Shown here: positions 26,296-34,870 of the stretch, one piece after another
Layout: every line of letters starts with the position of its first letter
Numbering within the stretch: the stretch's first letter is position 1
Notes under the pieces: generated by a model
What the model was told of the DNA's origin: nothing
Databases searched by the model: none
The model's input: only the letters and a program-made list of their open reading frames with translations
Assembly (NCBI GenBank): GCA_026125895.1
Contig: JAHCKG010000004.1
Coordinates: 124,001 to 188,000 of the forward strand
Origin: Pseudolabrys sp.
GTDB taxonomy: Bacteria; Pseudomonadota; Alphaproteobacteria; Rhizobiales; Xanthobacteraceae
Direction of reading: 5' to 3'
DNA: 64,000 nucleotides
Made by a program: the position numbers and the translations under genes

Positions 26296-26511
26296 ATGGA
26301 CAGCGAAAAACGACACGAACTTCAGCTCGCTCTCGACCGCGCTCTGGCCGGCCAAGGCCCGGTCGTGATCTCGGCCAGCTCCGGCAAGCTCATTACGTTG
26401 CAACCCGATTTCACCTGCTTCGAAAATCATATCGAGGGCACCGACGAACAGGGCGCGCCGGTGAAACTGCCTTACGACGACATCGAAAAAATCCACGCCG
26501 CCGATCAATAA
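26296..26511 (+). CDS. 71-aa hypothetical protein between two Crp/Fnr genes
   Basis: A small acidic soluble protein with no signal or membrane segment (LQLALDRALAGQGPVVISAS then SGKLITLQPDFTCFENH). The final part ends VKLPYDDIEKIHAADQ. Codon use looks native. I do not recognise a family. It is encoded on the same strand between two Crp/Fnr regulators, about 130 and 100 bases away. Confidence 0.6.
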   Translation: MDSEKRHELQLALDRALAGQGPVVISASSGKLITLQPDFTCFENHIEGTDEQGAPVKLPYDDIEKIHAADQ

Positions 26512-26608
26512 CGCAGATCGCCGCGTCGAGGCGCCGCGAGCGCGGAACCGCGCGGAACAATTTCGCGCGTGTCCGGTTGTCCCACGTCCCCGGCACACGA
26601 GCATCTGC

Positions 26609-27328
26609 ATGTCCCTTGTCGAGCCTCTTATCGCCAAGCTGCAATCGATCGGCACCTTGAGCGCTCAGGATCGCGCTCTGGTCGATTCGCTGACGATAAC
26701 GCCGCGGCGGCTGGTGGCGCAGGAGTATCTGCTGCATCAGGGCGACGTGCCGACGCAGAGTGTCATTGTCTTGAGCGGCGTGGCGGCGCGGTTTCAGGAA
26801 CTGAAAGACGGCGACCGGCAGGTCGTGTCGTTCCATCTGCCGGGCGAGATGCCCGACCTGCACTCGCTCTATATCGGCCACATGGACCATTCGCTGGTCG
26901 CGATCACCGAAGCCGTCGTCGGCCAGGTGGCGCATGACGATCTGCGCCGCGTCATCCGCGAGTCGCCGACGCTGATGGGCCTCCTGTGGCGCGAGACGCT
27001 GATCGACGCCGCGATCTTCCGGCAATGGATCACCAACAACGGGCGCCGCGGCGCTCTCGCCGGCACGGCGCATCTGCTGTGCGAACTGATGACGCGCGCG
27101 CGCTCGATCGGCGCCCTGCGCAGCGACGGCACTTGGCCGATGCCGTTCACCCAGCAGCAATTGGGCGACGCCCTGGGCCTGAGCCTCGTGCACATCAACC
27201 GCACGCTCAAGGCGCTGCGCGAGGACAATGTCGCCGCCGTCGAGCGCGGTGTGTTGCGCGTGCTCGACTGGGAGCGGCTGGCACAGATCGCCGGCTTCGA
27301 CCCGACTTATTTGCACCTGAAGCGCTGA
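26609..27328 (+). CDS. Crp/Fnr family transcriptional regulator (second)
   Basis: A 239-aa regulator with a cNMP-binding-like domain at about residues 25-140 (EYLLHQGDVPTQSVIVLSGV and QVVSFHLPGEMPDLHSLYIG) and a C-terminal HTH, FTQQQLGDALGLSLVHINRT. No FNR-type Cys cluster. It resembles the group of orphan Crp proteins expanded in rhizobia. It is not closely similar to the neighbour at 25.4 kb, so it is not a recent duplicate. Convergent with the topoisomerase IB gene. Confidence 0.9.
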   Translation: MSLVEPLIAKLQSIGTLSAQDRALVDSLTITPRRLVAQEYLLHQGDVPTQSVIVLSGVAARFQELKDGDRQVVSFHLPGEMPDLHSLYIGHMDHSLVAITEAVVGQVAHDDLRRVIRESPTLMGLLWRETLIDAAIFRQWITNNGRRGALAGTAHLLCELMTRARSIGALRSDGTWPMPFTQQQLGDALGLSLVHINRTLKALREDNVAAVERGVLRVLDWERLAQIAGFDPTYLHLKR

Positions 27329-27359
27329 TCGGCGCGGGTGGCGCCGCGGCGCGCCTCTT

Positions 27360-28418
27360 CTACGCCCGGGCGCCGGTGGCCCCGAGCAACTCGCGCAACA
27401 TCGCCTCGCCGCTCTTGCGCGCGCCGGGTCCGGACAGCGCCTTCAGCGAGCCGTTCTCGAACGACTCCACCACCACGCCATGCACATAACTCTTGCGGCA
27501 GATCGCCGGCGTATTGGCGAGTTCTTCCGACACCGCGCAGAAGCATTCCTTGAGCTGCTTGCGCCGCCCGGCATCGCTCGGCTTCGGCTCCAGCTTCACC
27601 AGGTTTTCCAGCGCCCGCGCGCAGGCCATCAGCGTGCGGAAATCCTTGAGCGAAATATCGGAGCTGGCGATCTCGTGCAGAAAGGCGTTGGCGTCGCGCC
27701 GCCGCGCCACGGCAAGCGCGCCGTCGGCGGTGCGATACTGGAACAGCCGCTTGCCCGGCAGGGTCTGTAACAGCTTGATGGCCCGCGCCAGCCGCCGCGA
27801 GCGCACCTCGCGCTCGATCGTCTTGCCGCCCTTGCCGCGAAAGCGCAGCGCGATGCGGTCGCCGTGCAGCGTGACGTCGGATTTCAGCAAGGTCGCCGCG
27901 CCGCGCGTGCCGTGCTCGCGCGCATAGATTTCGCTGCCCGGCCGCAGCGCCGTCAAGGCGATCAGTTCGACGATGGCGGCGAGCGCGAAATTCCGCGTCG
28001 GCTCCTTGTCGCGCAGATGGCGGCCGAGCGCGCGGCGGATCTTCGGCAGCACGCGCAGCAGCTCCTTCAGATGGCGCGCCTTGCGCTGCTCGCGCAACTT
28101 GTCCCAGTCCGGATGGTAGCGATATTGCACGCGGCCGGCGCTATCGAGGCCGATCGCCTGGATATGCGCATTGGGGCTTTCGGCGTAGCGCACGTCCTCG
28201 TAGGCCGGCGGCATCGCCAGTCGTTTCAGGCGGTGCAGCACGCGGTCGTCGCGGATGGGCCGGCCCTGGCGCAGATAAACGAAGCCGCGGCCCTGACGGC
28301 GCCGCTCGATGGCCAGTTCGGCGACGTCGATGCGCCGCAGCCGGGTATCGCCAGCCCGTGCGACGAGCCGGCGCTTGAGTTCGCCGGCCGCGGCCGAAGC
28401 GCCGTTATGAACCGCCAT
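27360..28418 (-). CDS. DNA topoisomerase IB (poxvirus-like, bacterial type)
   Basis: A 352-aa type IB topoisomerase. The N-terminal domain includes RRRQGRGFVYL and the DNA-contacting IRDDRVLHRLKRLAMPPAY. The catalytic domain (about 140-320) shows LTALRPGSEIYAREHGTRGA, the catalytic KGGKTIEREV, the LKDFRTLMACARAL segment (canonical form has RTW), and Tyr311 in ICRKSYVHGVV as the nucleophile. Bacterial relatives relax positive and negative supercoils and are widespread in Rhizobiales. Length is typical. The RTL instead of RTW is a mild deviation from the usual motif. Confidence 0.92.
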   Translation of the reverse strand: MAVHNGASAAAGELKRRLVARAGDTRLRRIDVAELAIERRRQGRGFVYLRQGRPIRDDRVLHRLKRLAMPPAYEDVRYAESPNAHIQAIGLDSAGRVQYRYHPDWDKLREQRKARHLKELLRVLPKIRRALGRHLRDKEPTRNFALAAIVELIALTALRPGSEIYAREHGTRGAATLLKSDVTLHGDRIALRFRGKGGKTIEREVRSRRLARAIKLLQTLPGKRLFQYRTADGALAVARRRDANAFLHEIASSDISLKDFRTLMACARALENLVKLEPKPSDAGRRKQLKECFCAVSEELANTPAICRKSYVHGVVVESFENGSLKALSGPGARKSGEAMLRELLGATGARA

Positions 28419-28542
28419 GGTCTATCCGCCTCCTTACGTGGAGTGTTCAACCACAGGGCCTCGCCGCGGTTCCGTCCGCTGCCCCGGACGATGACGGCCC
28501 GGCCCCGGCCCGCCGCCCGCGGGGATGACACGCAAATAGTCC

Positions 28543-28572
28543 TTGACTCTTATTCCTACACTAGGATAGTGT
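28543..28572 (+). promoter_or_regulatory. Possible promoter with palindromic operator ACACTA-GGA-TAGTGT
   Basis: TTGACT at 28543-28548 is a near-consensus -35 box. The perfect inverted repeat ACACTAGGATAGTGT at 28558-28572 covers the -10 area, where a repressor might bind. The transcript it would drive enters the structured repeat zone. The evidence is only motif-level. Confidence 0.4.
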
Positions 28573-28800
28573 TGCTGTGTCCGATCCGGCCGGGGGCGCT
28601 GTCATGAGGCGTCTTGTCAGTGGGAGAGGATGCGGTGCCCGCGGGCTCAAGGAAACGCACCTTGAGCGCTCGGGCGGCGCCGGGGCTCCGCCCGCCGGCA
28701 CTAGGACCGGCTGCAAGGAGCTTGCTGATGGTGAGCGCTACCCGTCGCAAGACGGATCAGCCGCCAGAAGCGCGGCCCGGCGCCGTCAAGACACCGCGAT

Positions 28801-28887
28801 GGAGCGCCGCGGGGCGCAGGCCTTCTCCGATCGCAAGGAGGGGCCGTGCACCGCAAGGTGCACACTTTGGGCGCTTCGCGGCGCTCC
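28801..28887. repeat. Large inverted repeat with two inner hairpins (three-way-junction fold)
   Basis: GGAGCGCCGCGGGGCGC (28801-28817) pairs with GCGCTTCGCGGCGCTCC (28871-28887) with few mismatches. Inside, a CTCC/GGAG hairpin (28825-28840, extendable with G-U pairs to 28822-28843) and a perfect GTGCACC-GCAA-GGTGCAC hairpin (28846-28863) with a GNRA-like tetraloop are present. The whole can fold into a three-way junction as RNA, or a cruciform as DNA. Confidence 0.75.
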
Positions 28888-29207
28888 ATTCCCTCGGCAT
28901 GTCCGAGGGCAAGGAAAGGAAGGCAGGCCGCCCCGGGCCTTTAACAACAGGGGCGATGGCTTGCGGCGATTTTCGAAACCGATCACGCGGACAGTGGTTC
29001 TTCAGCCGGAAGCCTTGTTGAGATGACGACGATGTTCTGGATTAATACCCCAACTGCCGGTTCTGCCGCACTGCACAGGGGCCCGGCGCGCAAGCGAAGA
29101 TTGATAACGCCGAACTCGGACGCCGGTTCAATCTAGACTTATCAATATTTTCATGCCCGCCGACTGTTCGCGTGCTAATCCCAAGCAAGAAGGGGCACAC
29201 TTTTCCA

Positions 29208-31433
29208 ATGGCCAACCGCGAGGGCGTCTCGACACCGCTGCTGATCACCGCGCCGCAATGGCGGCAGATCGTCAATAGCGCCACCGATACGGCTATCATC
29301 ACCACAGACCCGGGCGGAAAAGTGACCAGCTGGAACGAAGGCGCGCGCCGCCTTCTCGGCTGGGAAGAGCACGAGATGCTCGGCCAGACGCTGGAGCGTC
29401 TGTTCACCGATGGCGACCGGCAGCACGGCACCCTCGCCCGCGAATATCAGGACGCATCCACCAAGGGCCTGGGCGGCGGCGAGGAAGGCTGGCGGCTGCG
29501 CAAGGACGGCGCCCGCGTCTGGGCGACCGGCGAGATCACGCCGATCCGCAGCGATGGCAGCGATATCATCGGCTACGTCAAGATCCTGCGCGACCGCACC
29601 CAGCGCCGCGAAGCGGAAGAAAGCCTGCGCGAGGAGCGGCGCGCGCTGGAAATTCTCAATCGCGCCGGCTCGGCGCTGGCCGCCGAAAACGACCTGCAGC
29701 GCGTCGTGCAGATCGTCACCGATGCCGGCGTCGAACTGTCCGGCGCCGAGTTCGGCGCGTTCTTCTACAATGTCATCGCCGACAGTGGCGAGAGCTATAT
29801 GCTCTACACCTTGTCCGGCGCGCCGATCGAAGCATTTTCCAAATTCCCGATGCCGCGCAACACCGCCATCTTCGCGCCGACGTTCAACGGCGAAGGCATC
29901 GTGCGCTCCGACGACATCACCAAGGACCCGCGCTACGGCCACAATACGCCGCGCAAGGGCATGCCGGAGGGCCACCTGCCGGTGCGCAGCTATCTCGCCG
30001 TGCCCGTCATATCGCGCTCCGGCGAAGTCATCGGCGGCCTTTTCTTCGGCCATGCCGCCACAGGCGTGTTCACCGACCGCGCGGAGCGCGGCATGGCGGG
30101 CCTGGCCGCGGAGGCCGCGGTCGCCATCGATAACGCGCGGCTGACGCGGGCCGCGCAGGGCGAGCTCGAGGAGCGCAAGCGCGCCGAAGAGGCGCTGCGC
30201 GAACTCAATGCCACGCTGGAGCGTCAGGTCGCCGAACGGACCGAAGAGCTTCGCCTCAAGGACGAAGCGCTGCGTCAGGCGCAGAAGATGGAAGCTGTCG
30301 GCCAGCTCACCGGCGGCGTCGCGCACGATTTCAACAATCTCCTGCAGATCATCATCGGCAATCTCGAGACACTCGAACGCAATCTGCCGGAGACGTCCGG
30401 CCGGCTGCATCGCGCCGTGCAAAGCGCCATGAACGGCGCGCGCCGCGCCGCGTCGCTGACGCGCCGCCTGCTCGCCTTCTCGCGCCGCCAGCCGCTCGAT
30501 CCGAAGCCGATCGACGTCAATGTTCTCGTCACCGGCATGTCGGAGTTGCTGCACCGCTCTCTCGGCGAAACCATTGAAACGGAAACGGTGCGCGCTGCGG
30601 GTCTGTGGCGCGTCGAGGCGGATGCCAACGAACTCGAAGCCACGATCCTCAACCTTGCCGTCAACGCCCGCGACGCCATGAGGTCGGGCGGCCGCCTCAC
30701 CATCGAAACCGCGAACGCCTATATCGACGAGGCTTATGCCGCCGGCCAGGCCGAAGTCACGCCCGGGCAATACGTCTCGATTTCCATTTCCGATACCGGA
30801 GAAGGCATGGACGCCGACACCATGGCGCGCGCCTTCGAACCGTTCTTCACCACCAAACCTGTCGGCCGCGGCACCGGCCTCGGGCTGAGCCAAGTCTACG
30901 GCTTCGTCAAACAGTCCGGCGGCCACGTCAAACTTTACTCGGAGCCGGGGCAAGGCACGACGGTCCGCATCTACCTGCCGCGCTGGGAAGGTGAAGCCGA
31001 AGTTGTCGAACACCCGCAGGAAACGCCCGTTCCCGAAGGCGAGCGTGAAGAAACCATTCTGGTCGTCGAGGACGATGACGACGTGCGCGCCTTTTCGGTC
31101 GAGTCGCTGCGCGAACTCGGCTATCGCGTCATCGAAGCGCATGACGGCGCCGCGGCTCTGCGCCTGCTGGAACGCCAGCCGCGCATCGACCTGCTGTTCA
31201 CCGACGTCGTTCTGCCCGGCGGTCTCACCGGCGCGCAGGTCGCGGCGCAGGCGCGCGCCATGCGGCCCGATCTGAACGTGCTGTTCACCACCGGTTACGC
31301 ACGCAACGCCATCGTCCACCACGGCAGGCTGGACAAGGGCGTGCAGCTGTTGACCAAGCCGTTCTCGTTCAAGGATCTCGCGGCCAAGGTTCGCGACATC
31401 CTCGACAATACCAGCAGGCCGGCAGGACCATGA
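29208..31433 (+). CDS. PAS-GAF hybrid histidine kinase with C-terminal receiver
   Basis: About 741 aa from ATG 29208; a GTG 36 bases upstream is an alternative. Domain order: PAS at about 15-130 (AIITTDPGGKVTSWNEGARR), GAF at about 160-320 (NRAGSALAAENDLQRVVQIV onward), a coiled coil, HisKA with phospho-His 373 in GGVAHDFNNLLQ, HATPase with NARDAMRSGG, DTGEGMD and GTGLGLSQVYGF motifs, and a receiver with phospho-Asp 666 in LLFTDVVLPGG. No membrane segment, so a cytosolic sensor. No DNA-binding response regulator is beside it; a small 65-aa gene follows 33 bases downstream. Signal unknown. Confidence 0.92.
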   Translation: MANREGVSTPLLITAPQWRQIVNSATDTAIITTDPGGKVTSWNEGARRLLGWEEHEMLGQTLERLFTDGDRQHGTLAREYQDASTKGLGGGEEGWRLRKDGARVWATGEITPIRSDGSDIIGYVKILRDRTQRREAEESLREERRALEILNRAGSALAAENDLQRVVQIVTDAGVELSGAEFGAFFYNVIADSGESYMLYTLSGAPIEAFSKFPMPRNTAIFAPTFNGEGIVRSDDITKDPRYGHNTPRKGMPEGHLPVRSYLAVPVISRSGEVIGGLFFGHAATGVFTDRAERGMAGLAAEAAVAIDNARLTRAAQGELEERKRAEEALRELNATLERQVAERTEELRLKDEALRQAQKMEAVGQLTGGVAHDFNNLLQIIIGNLETLERNLPETSGRLHRAVQSAMNGARRAASLTRRLLAFSRRQPLDPKPIDVNVLVTGMSELLHRSLGETIETETVRAAGLWRVEADANELEATILNLAVNARDAMRSGGRLTIETANAYIDEAYAAGQAEVTPGQYVSISISDTGEGMDADTMARAFEPFFTTKPVGRGTGLGLSQVYGFVKQSGGHVKLYSEPGQGTTVRIYLPRWEGEAEVVEHPQETPVPEGEREETILVVEDDDDVRAFSVESLRELGYRVIEAHDGAAALRLLERQPRIDLLFTDVVLPGGLTGAQVAAQARAMRPDLNVLFTTGYARNAIVHHGRLDKGVQLLTKPFSFKDLAAKVRDILDNTSRPAGP

Positions 31434-31466
31434 CAGTCGCCTCTCGGCCTGGCACAGGCGGCACCC

Positions 31467-31664
31467 ATGGCCAGCATCTCGAATAGGATTCGTTTGTTCA
31501 ACGAATCCTATCGCCTGGCGTGGCAGATGCTGACGGTGAACGGCGAAAAGACCGCGCCGCGCGATCTGCCGGTGCGCTTGAGCGACAATATCCGCGCGCT
31601 GATCAACGCCGGTTACGACGATGCGGACGCCATCGTCGCCGAGGTCGTGCGGCGGATGAGTTGA
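31467..31664 (+). CDS. 65-aa hypothetical protein downstream of the hybrid kinase
   Basis: A small basic protein (NRIRLFNESYRLAWQMLTVN) with a DLPVRLSDNIRALINAGYDD middle and ending VAEVVRRMS. The sequence is mostly helical, with no membrane part. It starts 33 bases after the kinase stop and is likely cotranscribed. It converges with the winged-helix/TPR gene, their stops about 13 bases apart. I recognise no family. Confidence 0.6.
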   Translation: MASISNRIRLFNESYRLAWQMLTVNGEKTAPRDLPVRLSDNIRALINAGYDDADAIVAEVVRRMS

Positions 31665-31677
31665 GGGCCGGGCCGTG

Positions 31678-33411
31678 TCACTGCGGCGGCAGACCGGCCG
31701 CGACCATCGCCTGAAGAATGGGCTCTGCGGCCCGCAGGAAGGTGGGGCTGGCGTTCTTTGTCGGTGGCGAGACGTTGAGCAAAGTCGTTCCGGGCCGCAA
31801 TTTCAGGCCCTGCTGCATCGCCGCCCTGGCCTGCTCCATCCGGCCCGATTGCTCGTAGGCGGCGGCCAGCAGCATGTGCGAGCGTCCGCTCGCGGCGGTA
31901 ATGGCGATCGAGCGCTCCAGCCACGGCACCGCCTCTTGCGGATGCCCCAGCAGCAGTTTGGCGTAGCCGACGCCGAGCAGCCAGGTCCAGCGCGACACCG
32001 CCGGCGTGTCGAAACGGTCGGCCTGCTGGAACGTCGCCAGCGCATCCTCCATCCGGCCGAGGTTGATCTGGCCGAGGCCGATGAGATAAAGCGCGCCGCC
32101 GTTCCACGGATCGAAATCCAGAATACGCGCACAGGTGACGAGACTGTCGACGAACTGGTTGGTCGCGCTGAGGAAGCGGCAGTAGGACTCCAGCACCGCG
32201 ATGGAATTCGGCTTGGCGCGCAGGGCGCGCTCCAGCGTCGCCTTGGCCTGGGCCTCGGCGGCGATCGCTTCCTCCGGGCTGAACCAGACCATCTGAATGC
32301 CGCGCAGTTGCAGCGCCGCCAGCGCGACGGCGATGTCGATATTGTTGGGGTCGTCGGCAAGCGCCTTCTTCAGCATGGCCTGCGCCATGCCGAAACGCTC
32401 GCGCGACGTCTGCTTGATCGAGGCGACCGCCTGTTCGATGGCAACCTTGGCATCGCCCAGCGGCGCCCCTTGCGCGACCGACGCCTTGCCGATTTCCAGG
32501 ATTTCGTTGAGGTGCCGCGCCAGCCTGGAGCCCGCGCGCGCGGCGAGCCGCGTTTGCAGGAGCTGCGTATCGGATTCGTCAACGCCGACCGACGCCGTCG
32601 CCACCGATTGAACTTCGCCGGTCGCGGTCCGGATCATCCGCGCGCGCAAGGTCCATGCTCCCTCGCCGCGCTGCAATTCCCCGCGCATTTCGAAATCGGG
32701 CGACGCGGATGGGGCCGACACCGCCTCGGCGCTTCCCGCCACCGGGCGTGGCGCGACCACCCGGATATTGTCGATCTTGGCGAAACCATCGGACAGCCTA
32801 TCGGTGACTTCCCGCGCCATCGCCGTGCCGCGCGGGTCGCCGCTGGCATCGACGATCGGCATCACCGCGACGACCGGCGGCGTGGCCTTGAAGACAGCGC
32901 TCGGCCGCAGCATCGGGGCGGCAAATGCCAGGCCGATGATTCCACAGAGCAGACCGGCAGCGGCCATCGCCGCCCATCTGCGCCGTCCCAGATGAAATTT
33001 CGGCAATGGCGCCGGCACGGGCTCGTTTTCGGCAGGCGGCGGGGGATCAGTCAGCACGGCGGCGTTTGGCGGGGTCGCCTCGCCGGTCCGTGGCCGGTCG
33101 TCGGCCATGACCGACACGTCGGCCGTAAAGAGATAGCCGCCGCCGGTCGCCAGCTTGACCGTTTGCCGCCGCTCGTCACCGAGCGCCGTGCGAATTTCGC
33201 GGATGCACTGGAAGAGGCTGTCTTCGCTGACGTGGACTTTCGGCCACAGCGCCTCCATCAGTTCCTGTTTGCTGAGGACGCGTCCGGCATTGGCGGCGAG
33301 CAGCCGCAACATCTCGAAGGTCTTTGGTCGCAGCTTGATCGGCGCGCCGTCGACGCCCCGCAACTCGGCGCGCTGCGGGTCGAGCTCGAAGCCAGCGAAA
33401 CGGAATATCAT
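31678..33411 (-). CDS. Winged-helix (OmpR/CadC-type) transcriptional regulator with TPR domain
   Basis: About 577 aa from ATG 33411. A CadC/PhoB-like DNA-binding domain fills residues 1-105 (LRPKTFEMLRLLAANAGRVL, ELMEALWPKVHVSEDSLFQC and VKLATGGGYLF). A membrane segment follows near 175-195 (RWAAMAAAGLLCGIIGLAFA). The distal part (about 200-330) has an FlgO-like or adenylate-cyclase-linked region (VAVMPIVDASGDPRGTAMAR), and TPR-type helices run from about 350 to the end. No receiver domain is present, so activation is probably through the periplasmic part. It is separated from the amidase gene by about 140 bases. Regulatory target is unknown. Confidence 0.85.
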   Translation of the reverse strand: MIFRFAGFELDPQRAELRGVDGAPIKLRPKTFEMLRLLAANAGRVLSKQELMEALWPKVHVSEDSLFQCIREIRTALGDERRQTVKLATGGGYLFTADVSVMADDRPRTGEATPPNAAVLTDPPPPAENEPVPAPLPKFHLGRRRWAAMAAAGLLCGIIGLAFAAPMLRPSAVFKATPPVVAVMPIVDASGDPRGTAMAREVTDRLSDGFAKIDNIRVVAPRPVAGSAEAVSAPSASPDFEMRGELQRGEGAWTLRARMIRTATGEVQSVATASVGVDESDTQLLQTRLAARAGSRLARHLNEILEIGKASVAQGAPLGDAKVAIEQAVASIKQTSRERFGMAQAMLKKALADDPNNIDIAVALAALQLRGIQMVWFSPEEAIAAEAQAKATLERALRAKPNSIAVLESYCRFLSATNQFVDSLVTCARILDFDPWNGGALYLIGLGQINLGRMEDALATFQQADRFDTPAVSRWTWLLGVGYAKLLLGHPQEAVPWLERSIAITAASGRSHMLLAAAYEQSGRMEQARAAMQQGLKLRPGTTLLNVSPPTKNASPTFLRAAEPILQAMVAAGLPPQ

Positions 33412-33548
33412 CCCCACCTGCGGTCCTCTGACCGCCCCCGGTGCAGCACCGGGCATCAAAATGTCTCAAATGAGGGCGGCGGACAATGGGGCTTCGGCAC
33501 AAGGCGGCCAGGTTTTCGTCGACAACCCCCCCATCGGCCGGTTGCGCT

Positions 33549-34841
33549 CTAGCGCAGCGCGGCCTCGATGCAGGCGGCGGCGGACAACAGCCACCGGTCT
33601 GCATAGCGGCGCCCCAGCAGCATCAGGCCGACCGGCACGCCGGCGCCGGGGATGGGGATCGAGATCGACGGGCAATCGAGAAGATTGGCGATTCTCGGAT
33701 TACGCAGCACCAGGCCGTTGGCGTCATGGAATCCCGCCGCCTCCTGGACGGAAGCAATGAGCGGCGCCACGATCGGCGTCGTCGGCACGACAACGATCTC
33801 GTCTTCACCGAGCGACTGATCGAACGCTTCGATAGCGGCCTTGCGGTGTCTCGTCATGAGGACGTAATCGCTGGCGGAGACACCACGGCCCGCCTCTATG
33901 CGGGCTCGCGTCAGAGGGTCGACGCCGTCGAGCGAGGACACACCGAGCTGGCTCAAGGTCGCCGCCACTTCGACCGAAGGAAACGTGCCGATCTTGTCGA
34001 TTCGGTCGGTGAGCTCCAGGATCGGATCGAGCGAGCGTTCGCCGATCGCAATTCCGGCCGCCCGGCACTTCGTCAATGCGCCCTCGAAGGCCTGGAGAAC
34101 GTGCTCTTCACAGCGCTCGAACGGCCGGCCGCGGCCGATGGCTAGACGGAAGCTGCGCGGCTCCGCGGCCACAAGGGACGCCGTAACGCATTGCCCCGAC
34201 ATAATCTGGTCGGCGGTCGCGCAATCGGCAACGCGCATGGCGAGCGGGCCGACGGTGTCCAGCGTCGAGGACAACGAGAATGCGCCTGCCGTCGGCACAC
34301 GTCCGCTCGTCGGCTTGAAGCCCACGGCGCCGGACAAGGCCGCGGGGATTCGTAGCGAGCCGCCGGTGTCGCTGCCGATGGCGATGTCGGCCATGCCCTC
34401 GATCACCGATACCACGGCGCCTGACGACGAACCGCCGGGCACGCGCGTGCGGTCGCGCGGATTGCCGGGCATGCCGTCATGCGGATTGGTGCCCAGCGCC
34501 GAAAAGGCGAACTCGGTCATCTGCGTCTTGCCGATGATGATGGCGCCGGCGGCGCGCAACCGCTCGATCACCTCGGCGTCCCGCGAGGCCGGCGGGAGCT
34601 TGCGCAGCACCGCGGAACCGGAATGCGTGACGGAGCCGGACACGTCAAACAGCGCCTTCACCGAAACGATGCGGCCGTCCAGCGCGCCCTTCGACATGCC
34701 GTTGACGGCGCGCCGGTCGGCGGCGAAGGCCTCGGCCTTGGCGCTCTCACTGAAGACATCGGTGAAGGCCAGCCGCCCCTGCCCGCCGCCGGCATTGATT
34801 AAGGTCAGCGCGTTCTGCAGACGGTCGGTAGCCGAGGCCAT
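33549..34841 (-). CDS. Amidase (amidase signature family)
   Basis: A 430-aa member of the Ser-cisSer-Lys amidases, which hydrolyse a carboxamide to acid plus ammonia. The Lys is expected at residue 64 or so within MVSVKALFDVSG-like VSVKALFDVSGSVT, and the glycine/serine-rich segment is PGGSSSGAVVSVIEGMADIA then GSDTGGSLRIPAALSGAVGF with the catalytic Ser in GSDTGGSLR. Length is shorter than some homologues (usually 450-500), but motifs are complete. It is the last gene of the minus-strand run that begins with the Zn alcohol dehydrogenase at 37.8 kb, and is separated by about 30 bases from its upstream neighbour. Substrate unknown. Confidence 0.9.
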   Translation of the reverse strand: MASATDRLQNALTLINAGGGQGRLAFTDVFSESAKAEAFAADRRAVNGMSKGALDGRIVSVKALFDVSGSVTHSGSAVLRKLPPASRDAEVIERLRAAGAIIIGKTQMTEFAFSALGTNPHDGMPGNPRDRTRVPGGSSSGAVVSVIEGMADIAIGSDTGGSLRIPAALSGAVGFKPTSGRVPTAGAFSLSSTLDTVGPLAMRVADCATADQIMSGQCVTASLVAAEPRSFRLAIGRGRPFERCEEHVLQAFEGALTKCRAAGIAIGERSLDPILELTDRIDKIGTFPSVEVAATLSQLGVSSLDGVDPLTRARIEAGRGVSASDYVLMTRHRKAAIEAFDQSLGEDEIVVVPTTPIVAPLIASVQEAAGFHDANGLVLRNPRIANLLDCPSISIPIPGAGVPVGLMLLGRRYADRWLLSAAACIEAALR

Positions 34842-34870
34842 ATCAACTCACAGCAGTTCGATGAAGGGAA

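Larger units (their letters stand above)
28419..29207. other. Gene-free stretch of about 790 bases with structured repeats
   Basis: No convincing gene. Open frames here, such as one at 28577-29026 and one at 28614-29021, are Arg/Pro/Ala-rich and run through self-complementary DNA. The region holds a possible promoter with an ACACTA-GGA-TAGTGT palindrome near 28543-28572 and a large inverted repeat at 28801-28887. From about 29040 the DNA reaches the histidine kinase gene. A non-coding RNA is possible but not demonstrated. Confidence 0.6.

Noticed and set aside
28577-29026. Open frames in the topoisomerase/kinase gap
   Set aside because: They pass through the inverted repeat, are rich in Arg/Gly/Pro, and have no recognisable domain or clear ribosome site.
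29175-31322. Minus-strand open frame of 715 codons
   Set aside because: It mirrors the hybrid kinase, whose motifs are unmistakable; the mirrored protein is Asp/Arg/Gly/Ala-rich without folds.
31675-33552. Long plus-strand open frame of 625 codons
   Set aside because: It is the antisense shadow of the winged-helix/TPR gene in GC-rich DNA, with Arg/Gly/His-rich composition and no domain.
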